In this document: positions 10,524-22,370 of the stretch, piece by piece
How positions within the stretch are numbered: the stretch's first letter is position 1
How the letters are laid out: each line of letters begins with the position of its first letter
DNA from: Gonapodya prolifera JEL478
Taxonomy: Eukaryota > Monoblepharomycota > Monoblepharidomycetes > Monoblepharidales > Gonapodyaceae
Assembly: GCA_001574975.1 (NCBI GenBank)
Contig: KQ965779.1
Coordinates: 279,413-321,084 of the forward strand
DNA: 41,672 nt
Reading direction: 5' to 3'
The notes under the pieces: model-generated
What the model was told of the DNA's origin: nothing
Seen by the model: the letters and a program-made list of their open reading frames with translations, nothing else
Databases searched by the model: none
Program-made: the position numbers and the translations under genes

Positions 10524-11824
10524 ATGGCGCAACAACAATACGAAAGGAATCAAGACAATACCTGCTACGTCGGAAATCTGGATGAGAAGGTGAGTCCCCT
10601 CCATTGCGCAGCTGTTTCTGTCACTGCCGACTCTCGCCCACCTCTGGTGTTCTCTTTCGGCCGCTAATGAAGGTCTCTGATGCGTTAATCTGGGAACTGT
10701 TTCTTCAGGCTGGACCCGTCGGTGTGTTTCTGAACAATTCGTTTCCGGGAACTCGCATTACAACTCTCACATACATCACTCCTACGCGCTTGCGACTTCC
10801 CGTTTCCGGACACGCACATACCTATTATGACCCTACTCTTCTGCCAACCACACGAATGGCGATGCTCTTTCGCAGTGAACGTTTATCTGCCAAAGGATCG
10901 GGTGACCATGCTGCATCAGGGATATGGATTTGTCGAGTTCAATACCGAAGAAGATGCCGATTATGCTATAAGAATAATGAACGTGGGTGTACAGAGTGGA
11001 CCAGTGCGGATTCATTCCAAGTAACGTGTCACTCTCGCAGATGGTGAAGCTCTACGGTAAACCTATTCGTGTCAACAAGGCCTCTTCTGACCGGAAGAAT
11101 CTGGACATTGGAGCCACTCTTTTTGTCGGAGGTTTGGATCCTGAGGTGGATGAGAAGATGCTGTATGATACCTTTTCACAGTTCGGGCAGATTGTCCAAC
11201 CACCGAAAGTGAGAGAGATACCAGCGACTCAGCTCTCCACTATTGCAAATTGCTGATATCATTCTATTTCAGATTGCACGCGAACCCGAGTCGGGTGTCT
11301 CCAAAGGATATGGCTTTGTTTCGTTCGACAACTTTGAGTCGTCTGATGCCGCAATAGAAGCTCTGAACGGGCAGTTCCTGATGAACAAAACTCTGAATGT
11401 GAATTATGGATTTAAGAAAGACGGCAAAGGCGAGCGGCATGGAAGCGCTGCCGAACGACTGCTAGCGGCTCAGATGAGGAAACAGCAAGCTTCACAACCC
11501 AATCGTATGGTGAGTAAATGACCTTGAAGCAAGTGAATAGTCTTTTTCTCAATCCTATTTTATATCTTTGCAACCTTGAAAAGTTTGCAAACGTGGCACC
11601 AGCTATGGGCATGCCTGGGCAACCTCCATTTGCGGCAGCGGCTCCAGCGATGCCAGCGTTCGGCGGTGCTCCCCCTGCGATGTACCCTGCACAGCAGTCT
11701 TACCCACCAGCAGGTAAGGACCCACCCGTATTATTAATTCAGACGCTGCTCGACCATCTCGACGTGCAATACCGTTACCATAGGTTACCCCCAACAACCA
11801 CCCGCTTGGGGCTATGCAGGTTGA
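10524..11824 (+). CDS. SF3B4: Splicing factor 3B subunit 4 (SF3B4 / Hsh49), two RRMs
   Basis: Component of the SF3b part of U2 snRNP; it binds pre-mRNA near the branch site in the nucleus. Seven exons join exactly: 10524-10589, 10673-10721, 10876-10982, 11041-11208, 11273-11509, 11584-11713 and 11784-11824, giving 265 residues. RRM1 has RNP2 CYVGNL and RNP1 GYGFVEF; RRM2 has RNP2 LFVGGL and RNP1 GYGFVSF. The tail is Pro/Ala/Met-rich ([23 protein letters not shown]), shorter than in animals and longer than in yeast. All splice sites are GT-AG. Clean, conserved reading frame; a useful quality control for the window. Confidence 0.95.
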
Positions 11825-12321
11825 GGTTTCGACTTCTCGAATGTATCTCGGCCATTCATTTGAATGTGAAAAGTGTCTTGAAGTGCTGCATTGGTGAACT
11901 TGTAAATACATGGTCCTACCCATTATTTAGTGGAAAAAAATGACGTGAAAATGGATTTTGGCACTCACGATAATAATCATTCGAATAACGTCAGGGAACC
12001 ATTCTGTTGCGGGGCGCAGCAAGGGCTTGATTTCCAAACATTTCGTCCATCCCAACTGCGCTTCTCGGTCTCCGGTCGGAAACTCGAGACTTCGCTCGCA
12101 CCCAACAGTCACTGACCGTCAAGGATCTCGAGAAACGTGACAGCAGGTGAGGATCCCGTCGAGAATGCGGAGGAGCGGAATTGCGGCATCTCGTGAATTT
12201 CAAGCAATCCGCGCGGAAGAGCCGAGGAAACGTCCCGCCCGTCCCATCATTAGCTTATCTCACGATCGTGTCCTCCCTGCACAGAGCCTCTTTGCGAAAC
12301 TTCATCGATTCCGCCAAACAG
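11825..12321. other. Intergenic, SF3B4 / SWIRM gene
   Basis: About 500 bp between two plus-strand genes. The frame of the next gene stays open upstream to about 12181 without an ATG, so part may be 5' leader of the SWIRM gene. No repeat or RNA recognised. Confidence 0.35.
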
Positions 12322-14092
12322 ATGCTTTCGGCGTTGCGTCCACTTCCTGACCATGACCACATCCCTCAAGCTGCTGAGCACAATGATCCCATGGAACTCA
12401 GCGGTTACGACGAGAGGACCCCGCCTAGGTCCGCGTGCTATGCAGCCAAAAGGAAAAATGACCTCTCGTCCGATGTGACTGCGTCCAATTCATTCGCCGA
12501 CAAGCCACCTCTTTGGGTCGATATAAGACAAAGTGTACCCCCGGCAACGTTTCCTACTAGTCGGGCCCGCCCAGAACCCCCCCGTATATCAACCGCATGG
12601 AGTGGCCGACGCGAAGACGACAGTTATTCTGATTCCGACATCAGTACACCCCAGTCCGCTGCGAGTGGATGGTCAATTCCTTCACTTGCATCAACAAGCT
12701 TCGACTCATTGGTCTCTGCCTCGTCGGATCCGTTACAAATCGATTCGTTCCACAGACTTGACTCTGGAGTTGAGGTGGTATTCCCAAACGGAATCCTTAC
12801 ATCTAACGAAAACAAGGAACCCGATGCGACAAAATGCGGAATCGATCTTCCCTACCCGACACCCAACTCTTCGCGCAGGAAAAAGGCGCCGCAGAGGTCG
12901 CCCATCAATCCAAACTTCCCATCATCTCCAGTGTACTGCGAAGAAGAGGATCGTACTGCGGATATTTTTCTCTCCACCAAACGAAGATACCTCGGAGTGT
13001 TTAATCCGAATGCTATCAAGGAAGTCGCATCCATTCCAAAGGTCCCAATTAATCATCCACGACATGCAATTATGCAAGAAGTGGAACTTTCCGACAGTCT
13101 TCGACTTGATGTCTTTGCAGAATTCAAGAAAAATCCATCGAAGATGTTTTATTGGGTAAGCTGAGCCCTTTTGAGCACACGTTGCAAATTTCCTAACATC
13201 AATCGTTAATCAGAACGAGGACCTCCGTCGCCGGGAAACATCGCTTACAGCAAAGCTCGCTGACCAAGATCACAGAGAAAGCACAGCAAAGGCAACGCCA
13301 AGTGTGCGCTCCGTCGGGGCAAAAAGGCAAAATCCCAACCAGAATGGCAGTTCTCCAGAAGATGAGCAACGATCAGAAGAGCCTACACACCAGGATCGCC
13401 GTCCTGAAAAAGGCAATCGATCTCCCGTGGTAGCTCCGAAGGCTTTGATGCTGGCAATCTCGTCTTCAACAACCCCAACGTCATTCACGAAATCCCAACA
13501 AGTCAAACGTCATAAATCTTCGTCTCCACCTCCATCACACACTCCACTTCCGTGTGTGAAGTCGATTCAGCGTCCAGTGAAAGCAGAACCGCATACTGAC
13601 ATTCCACGAATGGGCCTTCTTCTCGGGGAGCTTGAGGTGGATGCGACAAACGCCCCGCTTCACTCAGAAGATGACACTAAGCGAGCGCCCACTATCACCT
13701 GGAACAAAGGTAGAATATTTTATTCAGCGGCAATCGAACTTGAAAACTGAAGTGATATTCTTAGGCTGTCCCATCAAGATTAGTCCAGAAGTCGAGTGCT
13801 ACGCCCTGCTCACTTCGCACGAAATCAAGCTATGCGAAACCATACGGATGATGCCCAAACAGTACCTTTACGTCAAGAGCGTTATGCTGGGAAATCGTCA
13901 AAAATTCGGTTTCTTCAAGAAGCTGGACGCAAAGAAGTGGTTCAAAATTGACGTCAACAAAACAGGAAAACTTTACGGTGAGATTTGAGCTGATTGTTTT
14001 GAGGTTCTCTTTTAAAGTATGCTCTCCATTGAACAGACTGGTTCTCCGCTCTTGGATGGATCATCGGCGAAGACGACGTCTTGAACATGTGA
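12322..14092 (+). CDS. SWIRM-domain protein (fungal Fun19/Laf2-like)
   Basis: SWIRM domains are small helical modules of chromatin proteins; fungal proteins with a lone C-terminal SWIRM are associated with histone-deacetylase complexes. Four exons (12322-13155, 13214-13709, 13765-13977, 14037-14092) join in frame to 532 residues. The first 400 are disordered, rich in Ser, Pro and charged residues. The C-terminal 90 form the SWIRM: PEVECYALLTSHEIKLCETI, PKQYLYVKSVML, GFFKKLDAKKWFKIDVNKTG and KLYDWFSALGWI. The start is the first ATG in the open frame (MLSALRPLPD); a later ATG at MELSGYDE is possible. No lesions. Confidence 0.85.
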
Positions 14093-14359
14093 ACCTCCTC
14101 ACCACCAAAGCTTCCACAAACAAATCGAAACTATCTTCGACGCTATCGGATACCCTAATGTGACCTTCCTTTGCAACTTACTTGTACAATTAGGACTTGG
14201 AGATTTCGATAGTGGACCTCTACGCATGATACTTCTTAGATAAAAATACTTCTAATATCAAGTGCTCACGTGTTCAAAAGTGTGTAATTGATCAACTCTT
14301 TGGTGAGGACTCAAACTGTTTTCATTCCAATAGTCATTCGAAGGGGGTGACTCCAACAC

Positions 14360-17300
14360 ATGACCATGGAGAGGATCGAGTCGCAGGATCCTCGTTCCAT
14401 GGATCAAGAAAACCAAATCTCGACGGTGGAATCATCTCTTGCAGAAATCAAAGAGTTCTCACCCTCGAAGTTAGCACTGTCGGGAACTGAATCCATCACT
14501 GCCTCTGCTACGATCCTCTTGCGAGTGAGCATTTCCCTTTTCATCTTCACAACGCGTACCTGGTTATAGAATCACTGGCCTCTCGTTGAAGGTTACTCCC
14601 ATCGCCGTCTCCTCAATATCCGAGCTGATATCTGGGGGATGTCGGGACCCAGAAAGCAGTTTCCAGGTGGGCCAAGGTGCACTTTATTATCTTGATAAAG
14701 CTTCTATTGAGCGTTTCATGCTGAACGTTGAGAAGCTTCTGGAAGAAACACTTGGTCTCTTTGAAAACACCGTACAGCAGCTTGAAGAAGATTCGAACAA
14801 CAGTCTGGCGAATATACTCGTACAGTTCGAGTCTGGCAAAGAGCTCGTAGGACACGTTTGGTCGGTTTCGTCGCAGTACCTTTGCTTTTCGAAGTCGATT
14901 TTCTCCGCTGCACTTACTGTAGGTTATAAAGACGATTTGTGAGATGGCGACGTTTGGACTTCACCACTGAGGTTTCTAGGAGCAACCTTTTGGGATGGGA
15001 ACACAGAGCGACCATTTGAGGCTTTCGTCGTTGTACTCGAGGGTATTTTCCTCCACGCGCAAGCTCTTTCATGAGGATGGAATTATCAAAACAATCGACA
15101 ATAGTGTCCAGAGAAATGGTGATCTTTATGGGGAACAGGTTGCAAATCTGCTACGCGATGGTAAATCTTCCAACCAGCTCACGTCGATAAGTGCAAGTCT
15201 AATTTTTCACCCCCCTGTTGATCAAGTATGCACCACTTTGCATCCAGTGCTTCTACTGGCACACGACAAGCGTCTCCTGGATCTTCTTTCAGGCTGCATC
15301 ATGACGTCGCTGAAAATCTTGGGTTCACGTCCTTGTAAAAGCAGTGAAGATGAGCCTTCTACGGTGAGATTCGTGTGCAATTGTCTCGCGAACTCAAATA
15401 ATATATCGCAATTCACAATTTGTGCAGGATGTTCATGGCATAATCTTGATCACGTACTCGCGGCTGCTCCTTCGTGCCGTGAACCGGGTGTCTCCGGATA
15501 GCACCACGGCATCAAATGAAAGGTTTATAAAACTTGGTATGAATCTACTCTTGTAGTGTGGGATTACTCTACTAACCGGTTCAAATACCGCTCTAAAACT
15601 AGCATTGTATCACCTTTCTCAGGCTCTCAGTCTGCTTCGGCTAACACCCCGTACCTCCAACGAAAGATCAAACAAAAAGGACAATCTCGAAGCGAAGAAA
15701 ATGTGGGTCTATTTTTGTTCGTCGGATGTGCATCAATAACCTTGGATCGCATGCTTAGACTTCTGAGCTGCTCAGCCGCTGTATTTTAGTGAGAATCACC
15801 ATCGCACATCTTCCGGGATGGTATATTAAGCATGCCAAAGTCGTTTCAGATCGATCCCTGTGGACGACCTTGGAGCAACGGTGGCACCTAAAGCGGTTGA
15901 ATTCGTGCAAGGTGAGTCAGCTCATCGGGACCCATATAAAGAAATCGCTGTTTTCACCGGAGACTCCGTTTTCAGCTCTAGAAGTGGTGATCACCAAAGT
16001 GTTGGCATTTACCAAGTCCGTTGACTCCACAACTCTGCCACCCTATCGCGCATTCGCTGGGGTATCAAAGGCTGAGGAGATTGGGGACGTCGATCCGATA
16101 CAATCATTGGATCTTGATGATATCAACACAGTCCTCGCATGGGAAGGGGGATCGACCATGACAATGGAACAGTTTTTGATCGAAAAGGCGAACCTAATGA
16201 AGGTAAGCTGGGATAAGCTATATATGTGCATTCAGCTAACCTCGGAGAGTTCTAGGTCGCTTTGCTTTCGACAGCAGAATTTCCAGCGAGTTTCACCGTT
16301 CAACTGCTCTCTGCCACGGCACACCATCCAAGTTTCCTTGAAACGTACATCCTGGAAGTCGTCGACGCAGTGTTGGGATCAACGCTACATGTACAGGATA
16401 CCCTCTTTCTATCCACGACGGCTTCCGCTTTGGCCTTTTGTGCACGCATTTTACCACCTGAAGCTTTCCACCTGTGGCTCGAGCATATCACGTCCTTGCA
16501 GATACGATCTCGTCACCCAGGCACCGCTTTGAGCTGTGCATGGGCTATCGGAGCGCTGATTCAAGCCGGTCTGAATCTCGAAGTCGCGGAGAGTTACGTT
16601 TTGGCACTTCTTCAAGTGTTGATTCAAAGTCGAGGATCTTGGACGACGGTGGAACGGGTTCGAGCCATCATCGATGTCGTTGTCTTGGAAATGCGCTCCA
16701 GGGGTTGGAATGGTTTGGATCCATTTGACCTTCACTTCGGAGACGATAGTGACAGTGTTACTGGAATGACGCCTGTTATCTCGGGGGATCTTCTGTCGAT
16801 ATTATGCCACTGTCCCCAAATTTGCACAAATGACAGTCGTGCACGAGCAGTCGAGGCGATTCTCGAAAGATGGGATCATTTTATAAAGATGTCGAATCTG
16901 GACCTCACCACTATGGAGCCGAACTCAAATGTACTATTGCAGTCACTAGAAGCGTGCCATTTCTTGTCTGGTGCTCTGGAGTCGCTCTTAGATGAGCCGT
17001 CGTTGCTCGAACAATATCACGGCAAATCGGACAGTTCTGTGATACGGGACCATGGGCTGAAAAACGTCGTTGAATCTCTGCGAAGTTGTGTGAAACTTCT
17101 AGGCAACTCTGGTCAAATGTGGTCGGAGTGCGGTGGCAGTCTCGAGTCTTGGCTGGTAAGCACTGTTTCTCTGTATTCTCCTTGTACAATCCGAACCTTC
17201 GTCCTTTGACGATCACAAGATTCTATCCGCCTTTAATAACATACTACGGCTATCAGCGACCTTACACAAGCTTTTCCGGACGGAATTGTTTGTGAGCGAG

Positions 17301-18138
17301 GTATCGATCATCACCCGCTGAGCATCGAAGTCCACGTTTCACTGTACAAACTCATCGCTAGGTTTTACCACTTGTCGGGGACATGGCGAAACTTTCGGCG
17401 CTGACCTGCGAATCTCCGCTCCATGACGGATTGAGCGCCTTCACTGCAAAGTTGGGGAATCCAAAATCGAACTTTCCGATTAATGTGAGTGCCCTTTCCT
17501 GTATATCTGGAGGTGATGTGAATATCACCCATTTTTCACCTTTACCTAGGATTACGTTATCCAAAACCTTCCCAGCATCATCGGCCACATCCTCTCGCAC
17601 AACGAACCTATTACCCACCATTTAAGTATCGCCTCATTCGTCCAGTTTCTTTCCAAATCACCCATGGCCGAAGATTTGATGGACGCTGAGTTGGTCGGAG
17701 CTGAAAGTCCATATCGAGATGATATCTTCCTGTACTTTTCGAAAGAGCCGGTAGCTGATGACGCTGTGGTGGACGAGGCTCAGATTCAGCGACTGGTGAG
17801 GTGGAATGCTCTTGATTTCCTGATGTATTAATGTGACCGTGCTGTGGAACCAGGTTGAACAGGGTGAGAGAATCGACATCCCTCTCACTCACATCCACGC
17901 CCGCCTTGAGGAGCAACACCTTCGCGCGATCGAAGCAGGAAGTGTGCCGTACAGCGCCAGCACCGAGGCAAGACCATCCGACAGCATACCGCACCACCTG
18001 AAAGACTTATCCCAACTCTCGGAACTATTCGCACGATCCTCATCGTGGTCCGACGAAACGCGACGAGACGTCGGCCTGATGTTGTCCCGCCTTGTGACCT
18101 TCTACAACACCATAAATAGTACTCACTTTTCTAATTAG
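14360..18138 (+). CDS. Large alpha-helical (HEAT-like) protein, not identified
   Basis: Not recognised. The ATG at 14360 (MTMERIESQDPRS; a second in-frame ATG at 14366) opens a gene of about ten exons encoding very roughly 1000 residues, ending at TAG 18136-18138. The protein is Leu-rich and helical throughout, like a HEAT or ARM solenoid: IERFMLNVEKLLEETLGLFE, RLLDLLSGCIMTSLKIL, FTVQLLSATAHHPSFLETY, TALSCAWAIGALIQAGLNL, LSAFNNILRLSATLHKLF, VLPLVGDMAKLSALTCES, LPSIIGHILSHNEPI. No transmembrane segment, signal peptide or enzymatic motif seen. The joins at about 14640-14700 and 15700-15830 are the least certain: one splice looks off by one base. The FIRRM/FLIP (DUF4487) recombination regulators are one family worth testing, as a guess only. 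Converges on the poly(A) polymerase gene with 157 bp between stops. Confidence 0.7.
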
Positions 18139-18295
18139 TGATTCAAGCATGTGCATATACCGTCACTTCCAATCCTGCCTTCGCGGTTTTCATTCGATGT
18201 GTCGGAACGGCTCATCTAGAACCATTCTTCATTGATTGCGCGCTATCCGCGACCCGTACATATTTACAAATGGAGACCCAAGTGCTTGCGCGGCA

Positions 18296-20745
18296 TCAAT
18301 CGTCGCGAGTTCCGACCGTATCGATGACGAACAGATCTGCACCTGCTGCACTTGCACCGCTCGGCTCACCCTGCAGCATACTCGCCTGCGCACCGGGCAC
18401 TTTCCGCCGTCGGTCCCGGTCCCGCTCATCCTCCGACTCCTCATCACTGCTTGCCACGACGAACTCGGACCCGTCCTCCGAGTCGAAATCGACATCCCCA
18501 CGCGCCTTCTTCTTGCGCCGTTGCCCTCCCTTGCCGCCCGCCGTCCCACCAGCGTCCGCGACGATATACTTGTGCGCGTTCTTCTCCATGTCACCCGAAA
18601 GTACGCTCTCGAGCCACTCTGCGTCAGCCGGGCCAGGCTCACCGGCGCCCGCGCGCGGGTCGATCTCGCCCTCTTCGATCCGCCGCCAAAGTTCGTCGGC
18701 TTGCGCGCGTTTCTCCTCTGTGGCACGGCGCATGCGGAGGATGAATGAGAGGAGGGTCGGGAGGCGCGGTGGGGGGAGACTGTTCGGTAGGGGTGGGGAG
18801 GACCTTCATTTGTGTGATTTTCCCACAATACCATTCGTGCAACACCACACTCACCGCGCAGCACCACCATGCTTCCCCCGTCTAGGCTCCGACACATGCT
18901 TGTTCCTCCTGCCGTCCGCCTCAAACTGCTGCGCCGCCTCCTTCTGCTTGTTGATGGTACACGTGAGCAGCTGGAACGCCTGCAGGAACTGCGTCTTGAC
19001 GAGATGGAACATGAACGAGCCGCCCGAGATGTCGTTCTCGGGGTTGCCAGGGTCCACCAGCGCGAGCCTCGCCCCGCCCCCGCCGCCACGACCGCCCCCA
19101 CCGCGCCCCGGGTTGGAAAACGCGGGCGGCAGTTTGCGCTTGGATATGAAGAAGGCCTCCCCGTCCTGCGTCACGGCTACAGCGACTTGGTCATAATCGA
19201 TACTGCGGCCAAACAGCTCCAAGAAATCCAGCAACAGCACACCGAGATTCTCCTCCGGCACAATCACCCCGGAATTGACGTACGGGTGCATGCGCAGAAA
19301 CGCGACCACCATGACGGTAACCGCGTACGAGCCGAGCCCGCCCGAGTAGACTTCGTTGAGGCCGCGTTGTTGGAGGAACTGCTTGATGAGGAGGACGAGG
19401 GGTTTAACGGCGGGACCTGATACGGGGTCGTCGACAAAGGCTTTGACGATCCGCGCGGTGTCGAGGCCGGACATTTGGTTGAAGGAGATGTCGATGGGGA
19501 TGCCAGTGAGAGAGTCTTTGTATTTCACGATCGGGACCTGTGTGTTTTTGGGGAGAGGTCGAATGGGGAGGAGCGGTGATGAATGGTGAGTCGACCTTTA
19601 CGCGTTCCGTTCCATCGTTGGGATCACGGCACGCAGTACCAACATACCCTCGCCTTCTCAATCTTCTCAATCGCATTCCCAATCCCCGAAAACTGCAGCC
19701 GTTCCGCCAAGGTCCTCAAACACTGCGGGATCGTCAACGACGGGCTGACGACGACGAGATCGAGGTCCGAGCTGGGCAGGTAGATCCCTGTCTCGAAGGA
19801 CCCGAACACGGCCACGTCGGCGTCGCGCCACGTCGCACGGACGAGTTCGCGGCATCGCGCCATGGCGATCAGACGAAGGCGACGCTCGTGCGGGGTGGGG
19901 AGGATGTAGGAGATGTAGTCCGAGATTTCTTCGTTGAGCCTGGTTTGGGGGAGAGGGATGGTGAGATGAGTGAGAAGAGGAAAAGGAAGAGGAGGGAGGA
20001 CAGAGGACATTTGGGCGTCGTTTCCGTCCTCAGTATTCCTTTACGCATTCGATTTCCCAGTATTCTCATTTGAAAACTTCCACGCACGACGCGAAAACCC
20101 GCTCCTTGACAGTAACACGTACATTTTCGTGGGATCTTCGCTGTATACACGGCCTTCCGGTACCCACGGCGGGACAGGAAGTTGCAACTGGCTCGGATCC
20201 ACATCCAACAGCGGCACGTTAGCATCATTATTGCTACCCCACCTGGGCGGCGCAGAGCCCGGTCGTGTGTCTCCTGCAGGCGTCCACGCGGGTCTCCTTC
20301 CACCCCTTCCGCCACCCGCACCGTTCTGGCGAGCGTCGAACGTCTGCGCACGAGTCGGTGTCGGTCCCAGAATGTCCTCGGCCGGCTCGTCGTCGTCAGG
20401 CAGGCGGATAAAGTCATCTGAGTCATCTTCGGTGAGCTTTGTGGGTTTGGGCGGTTCGTAGCGGGGAGGAGGTGGTGGTGGTGGTGGGTCAGAGAACTTT
20501 GGGAGAGATTTCGGGCGGGGCGGGTCTTTCAGGAGCGACTTTTTCGGGAGCGGTTTTCCGTTCGACTGCGGGTTGGAGATGCTCTTGAGCGGGATTGATA
20601 TTGAGTTGTAGGGTTTCGATGGGAGTGGCTTGACGGGTCGTATCTCTGTGCTGGTCGCCCCCGCCCTGCCTTTTCCGGCTGAGGACCAGAATGGCTTCGC
20701 GGCCTTTTCCTCGCCGTCCGAGTGCGTCAGGTCGATTGGCTCCAT
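18296..20745 (-). CDS. Non-canonical poly(A) polymerase, Trf4/Trf5 (Cid14, PAPD5) type
   Basis: Adds short oligo(A) tails to nuclear RNAs for exosome decay as the catalytic part of the TRAMP complex. The ATG at 20745 (MEPIDLTHSDGEE) begins a 210-residue disordered, Pro-rich region with a run of eight prolines (near 20480). The catalytic domain follows: EEISDYISYILPTPHE, then GSFETGIYLPSSDLDLVV with the G-S and D-x-D metal ligands, and the third Asp in SLTGIPIDISFN. The PAP-associated domain has VLLIKQFLQQRGLNEVY, GGLGSYAVTVMVVAFL and LLLDFLELFGRSIDYD. A Gly/Arg-rich patch (about 19060-19110) interrupts the normal sequence after FFISKR. The C-terminal exon is acidic and lysine-rich, ending at TGA 18296. 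Introns are at about 19900-20125, 19520-19650 and 18770-18860. Intact; third-position GC is high compared with its neighbours. Confidence 0.9.
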
Positions 20746-20892
20746 CGTCGGCGGTCAAGCAGCGAAAACGTGCGGCACTTTGCCAACTGCGGACGTGCAC
20801 GGGCCACCTGCGCGCTGATCATTTCTCCCTATTTGAAACCCGCGAAATCAAGGGGTCCAAGCTTCGCTTTCCAAAGTCTGACCAACAATTGC
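20746..20892. promoter_or_regulatory. Short divergent promoter region (poly(A) polymerase / MYND copy 1)
   Basis: Only 147 bp separate the poly(A) polymerase start (minus) from the first MYND ATG (plus). Position alone makes it a promoter region. No motif identified. Confidence 0.4.
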
Positions 20893-22285
20893 ATGAAGTC
20901 ACAAAGGAAGGCTGGAGACCTAATGCCATCGAACGTCGCAGAAGCCGTCGACCAACTTCCATCGAACGTTGCAGAAACCGTTGACAGACTGCCGATGCTC
21001 CAATTAGAATCCCTCCAGGACTACGCGCTCACATATTCGGCCTGCAGCTTCTCGGAATTGCAATTGGTTCTGCAAATGCAACATGATTTACAATCACAGT
21101 ACGGCCCGTGTTCAGAGCGCACGTCGGAGCCATCCACGCGCTGTACCGAATTAGTTTACTCCACAACTCCACCATAGTCATGCTCTCTGATTCCCAGCCT
21201 GCAGTCGTGAAGTTCACATGCACCCGCACTGGAGCTTTGCGCAAGTGGTCCACTTGCCCGCGGCGATTCCCATCATAACCATGGCATTTCAAAGACTCCA
21301 TAACGTCGTGAAAGAGTGCAGGACAGTGAAACTGTCCAGAACAGCAGCGGAGTGTTCAAACACACGTTTGGAGTTCAATGGACTCATCTATATGGTTCTG
21401 ACCCTGTTTCGAAGTAATATGGACGGCATGATTGAGTTTATGAAACGCAGCGTGGTCGATATGGACGTATTGTGTGATGCTGCCGTATTTGCCGGGGGAA
21501 TCTCTGTTAATGCTTATGGACTCTGGGAATTGGTCCGAGCAAGAGTGGCACACACGAGCGCAGGCAATTCACAGCATTCTCTCTCTACTATTTGCCACTA
21601 TCTTCTTTGCGCCACACGGGTTGCGCATGGGCCTGCTCACAACAATGTGTCAGACTCACGGGGGGTTCCAACAAATTCTCCACAAGCTTGAACGGGTGTC
21701 AAGCGACAACCGCCTTTCGGAACGCCAAAGGCAGGTCGCCTTAATGTGGCATGGAATAATGGGAGATACAATGGAAATCAAGAGCGGTGTGGCAAAAATC
21801 AACAAATTCCGCAATTGCACCAGGAGGTGCGGCTCCTTGTATGTGCCAATCCGAGCTGCCCGTCCACCCCGGTCCTTCCCCTACACGGTGAAAATCAGAA
21901 ACTCTTACTCCTTCACAAGAGGTGCCGCGCAGTGCGCTACTGTGGGACAGAATGTCAAAAATCTGACTGGCCTATCCACAAGATTATGTCCGGAAAGCCT
22001 GAACTGCCTGACTGCACCATACTGGGGAAGGACTGGCGACCGGTTTGCTTTGGAGAGTAGTGGGAGGACGTTCGTGGCATGAACGAGGTCGCTCATCGAG
22101 CGGTGAGTCCAAACCACAATTCATTTGATTGACAGACGCCATAGTCAGCTTGCACAAAGCTGTCGGATGCAGAAGCAATCTTGTTTGCTGCTCAGCGCCG
22201 AGATAAACCCAATCTTATCTTTCGACACCCAGCTCCATGTGCATGATAAATCTAAAACACCCAAGGCTATTAAATCGTTCAATTA
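20893..22285 (+). pseudogene. MYND zinc-finger gene, tandem copy 1, broken
   Basis: Fungal protein of unknown role: N-terminal short repeats, a helical middle (LESLQDYALTYSAC, NMDGMIEFMKR, WSEQEWHTRAQAIHSIL) and a C-terminal MYND finger, CANPSCP...RCRAVRYCGTECQKSDWPIHKI, in which the usual last Cys is Ser (MSG). Compared with copy 2, the frame changes near 21106, 21244, 21495 and between 21795 and 21830, and a TAG at 22058-22060 replaces a codon that is sense in copy 2. After a splice-like GTGAGT at about 22103, homology resumes with SDAEAILFAAQ and fades near 22285. ATGs at 20893 and 20923 are in frame. The many lesions make a functional product unlikely. Confidence 0.75.
20926..20994 (+). 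repeat. In-frame 36-bp repeats encoding NVAEAVDQLPS, copy 1
   Basis: Two tandem units of 11-12 residues (SNVAEAVDQLP, SNVAETVDRLP) at the N-terminus of MYND copy 1. The same unit occurs about four times in copy 2. Confidence 0.7.
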
Positions 22286-22370
22286 AAAATAATATGTCTT
22301 CCTCTTAATATACAAAACGATTCTTGTAACCCTTTCGACAAAAGTTTCAAGCTTCACTTTTGAAAATAAT

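Noticed and set aside
18138-20461. Long open frames on the plus strand opposite the poly(A) polymerase gene
   Set aside because: They mirror the high-GC coding strand of the minus-strand gene, are rich in Arg/Pro/Ser and show no domain; the minus strand has clear catalytic motifs.
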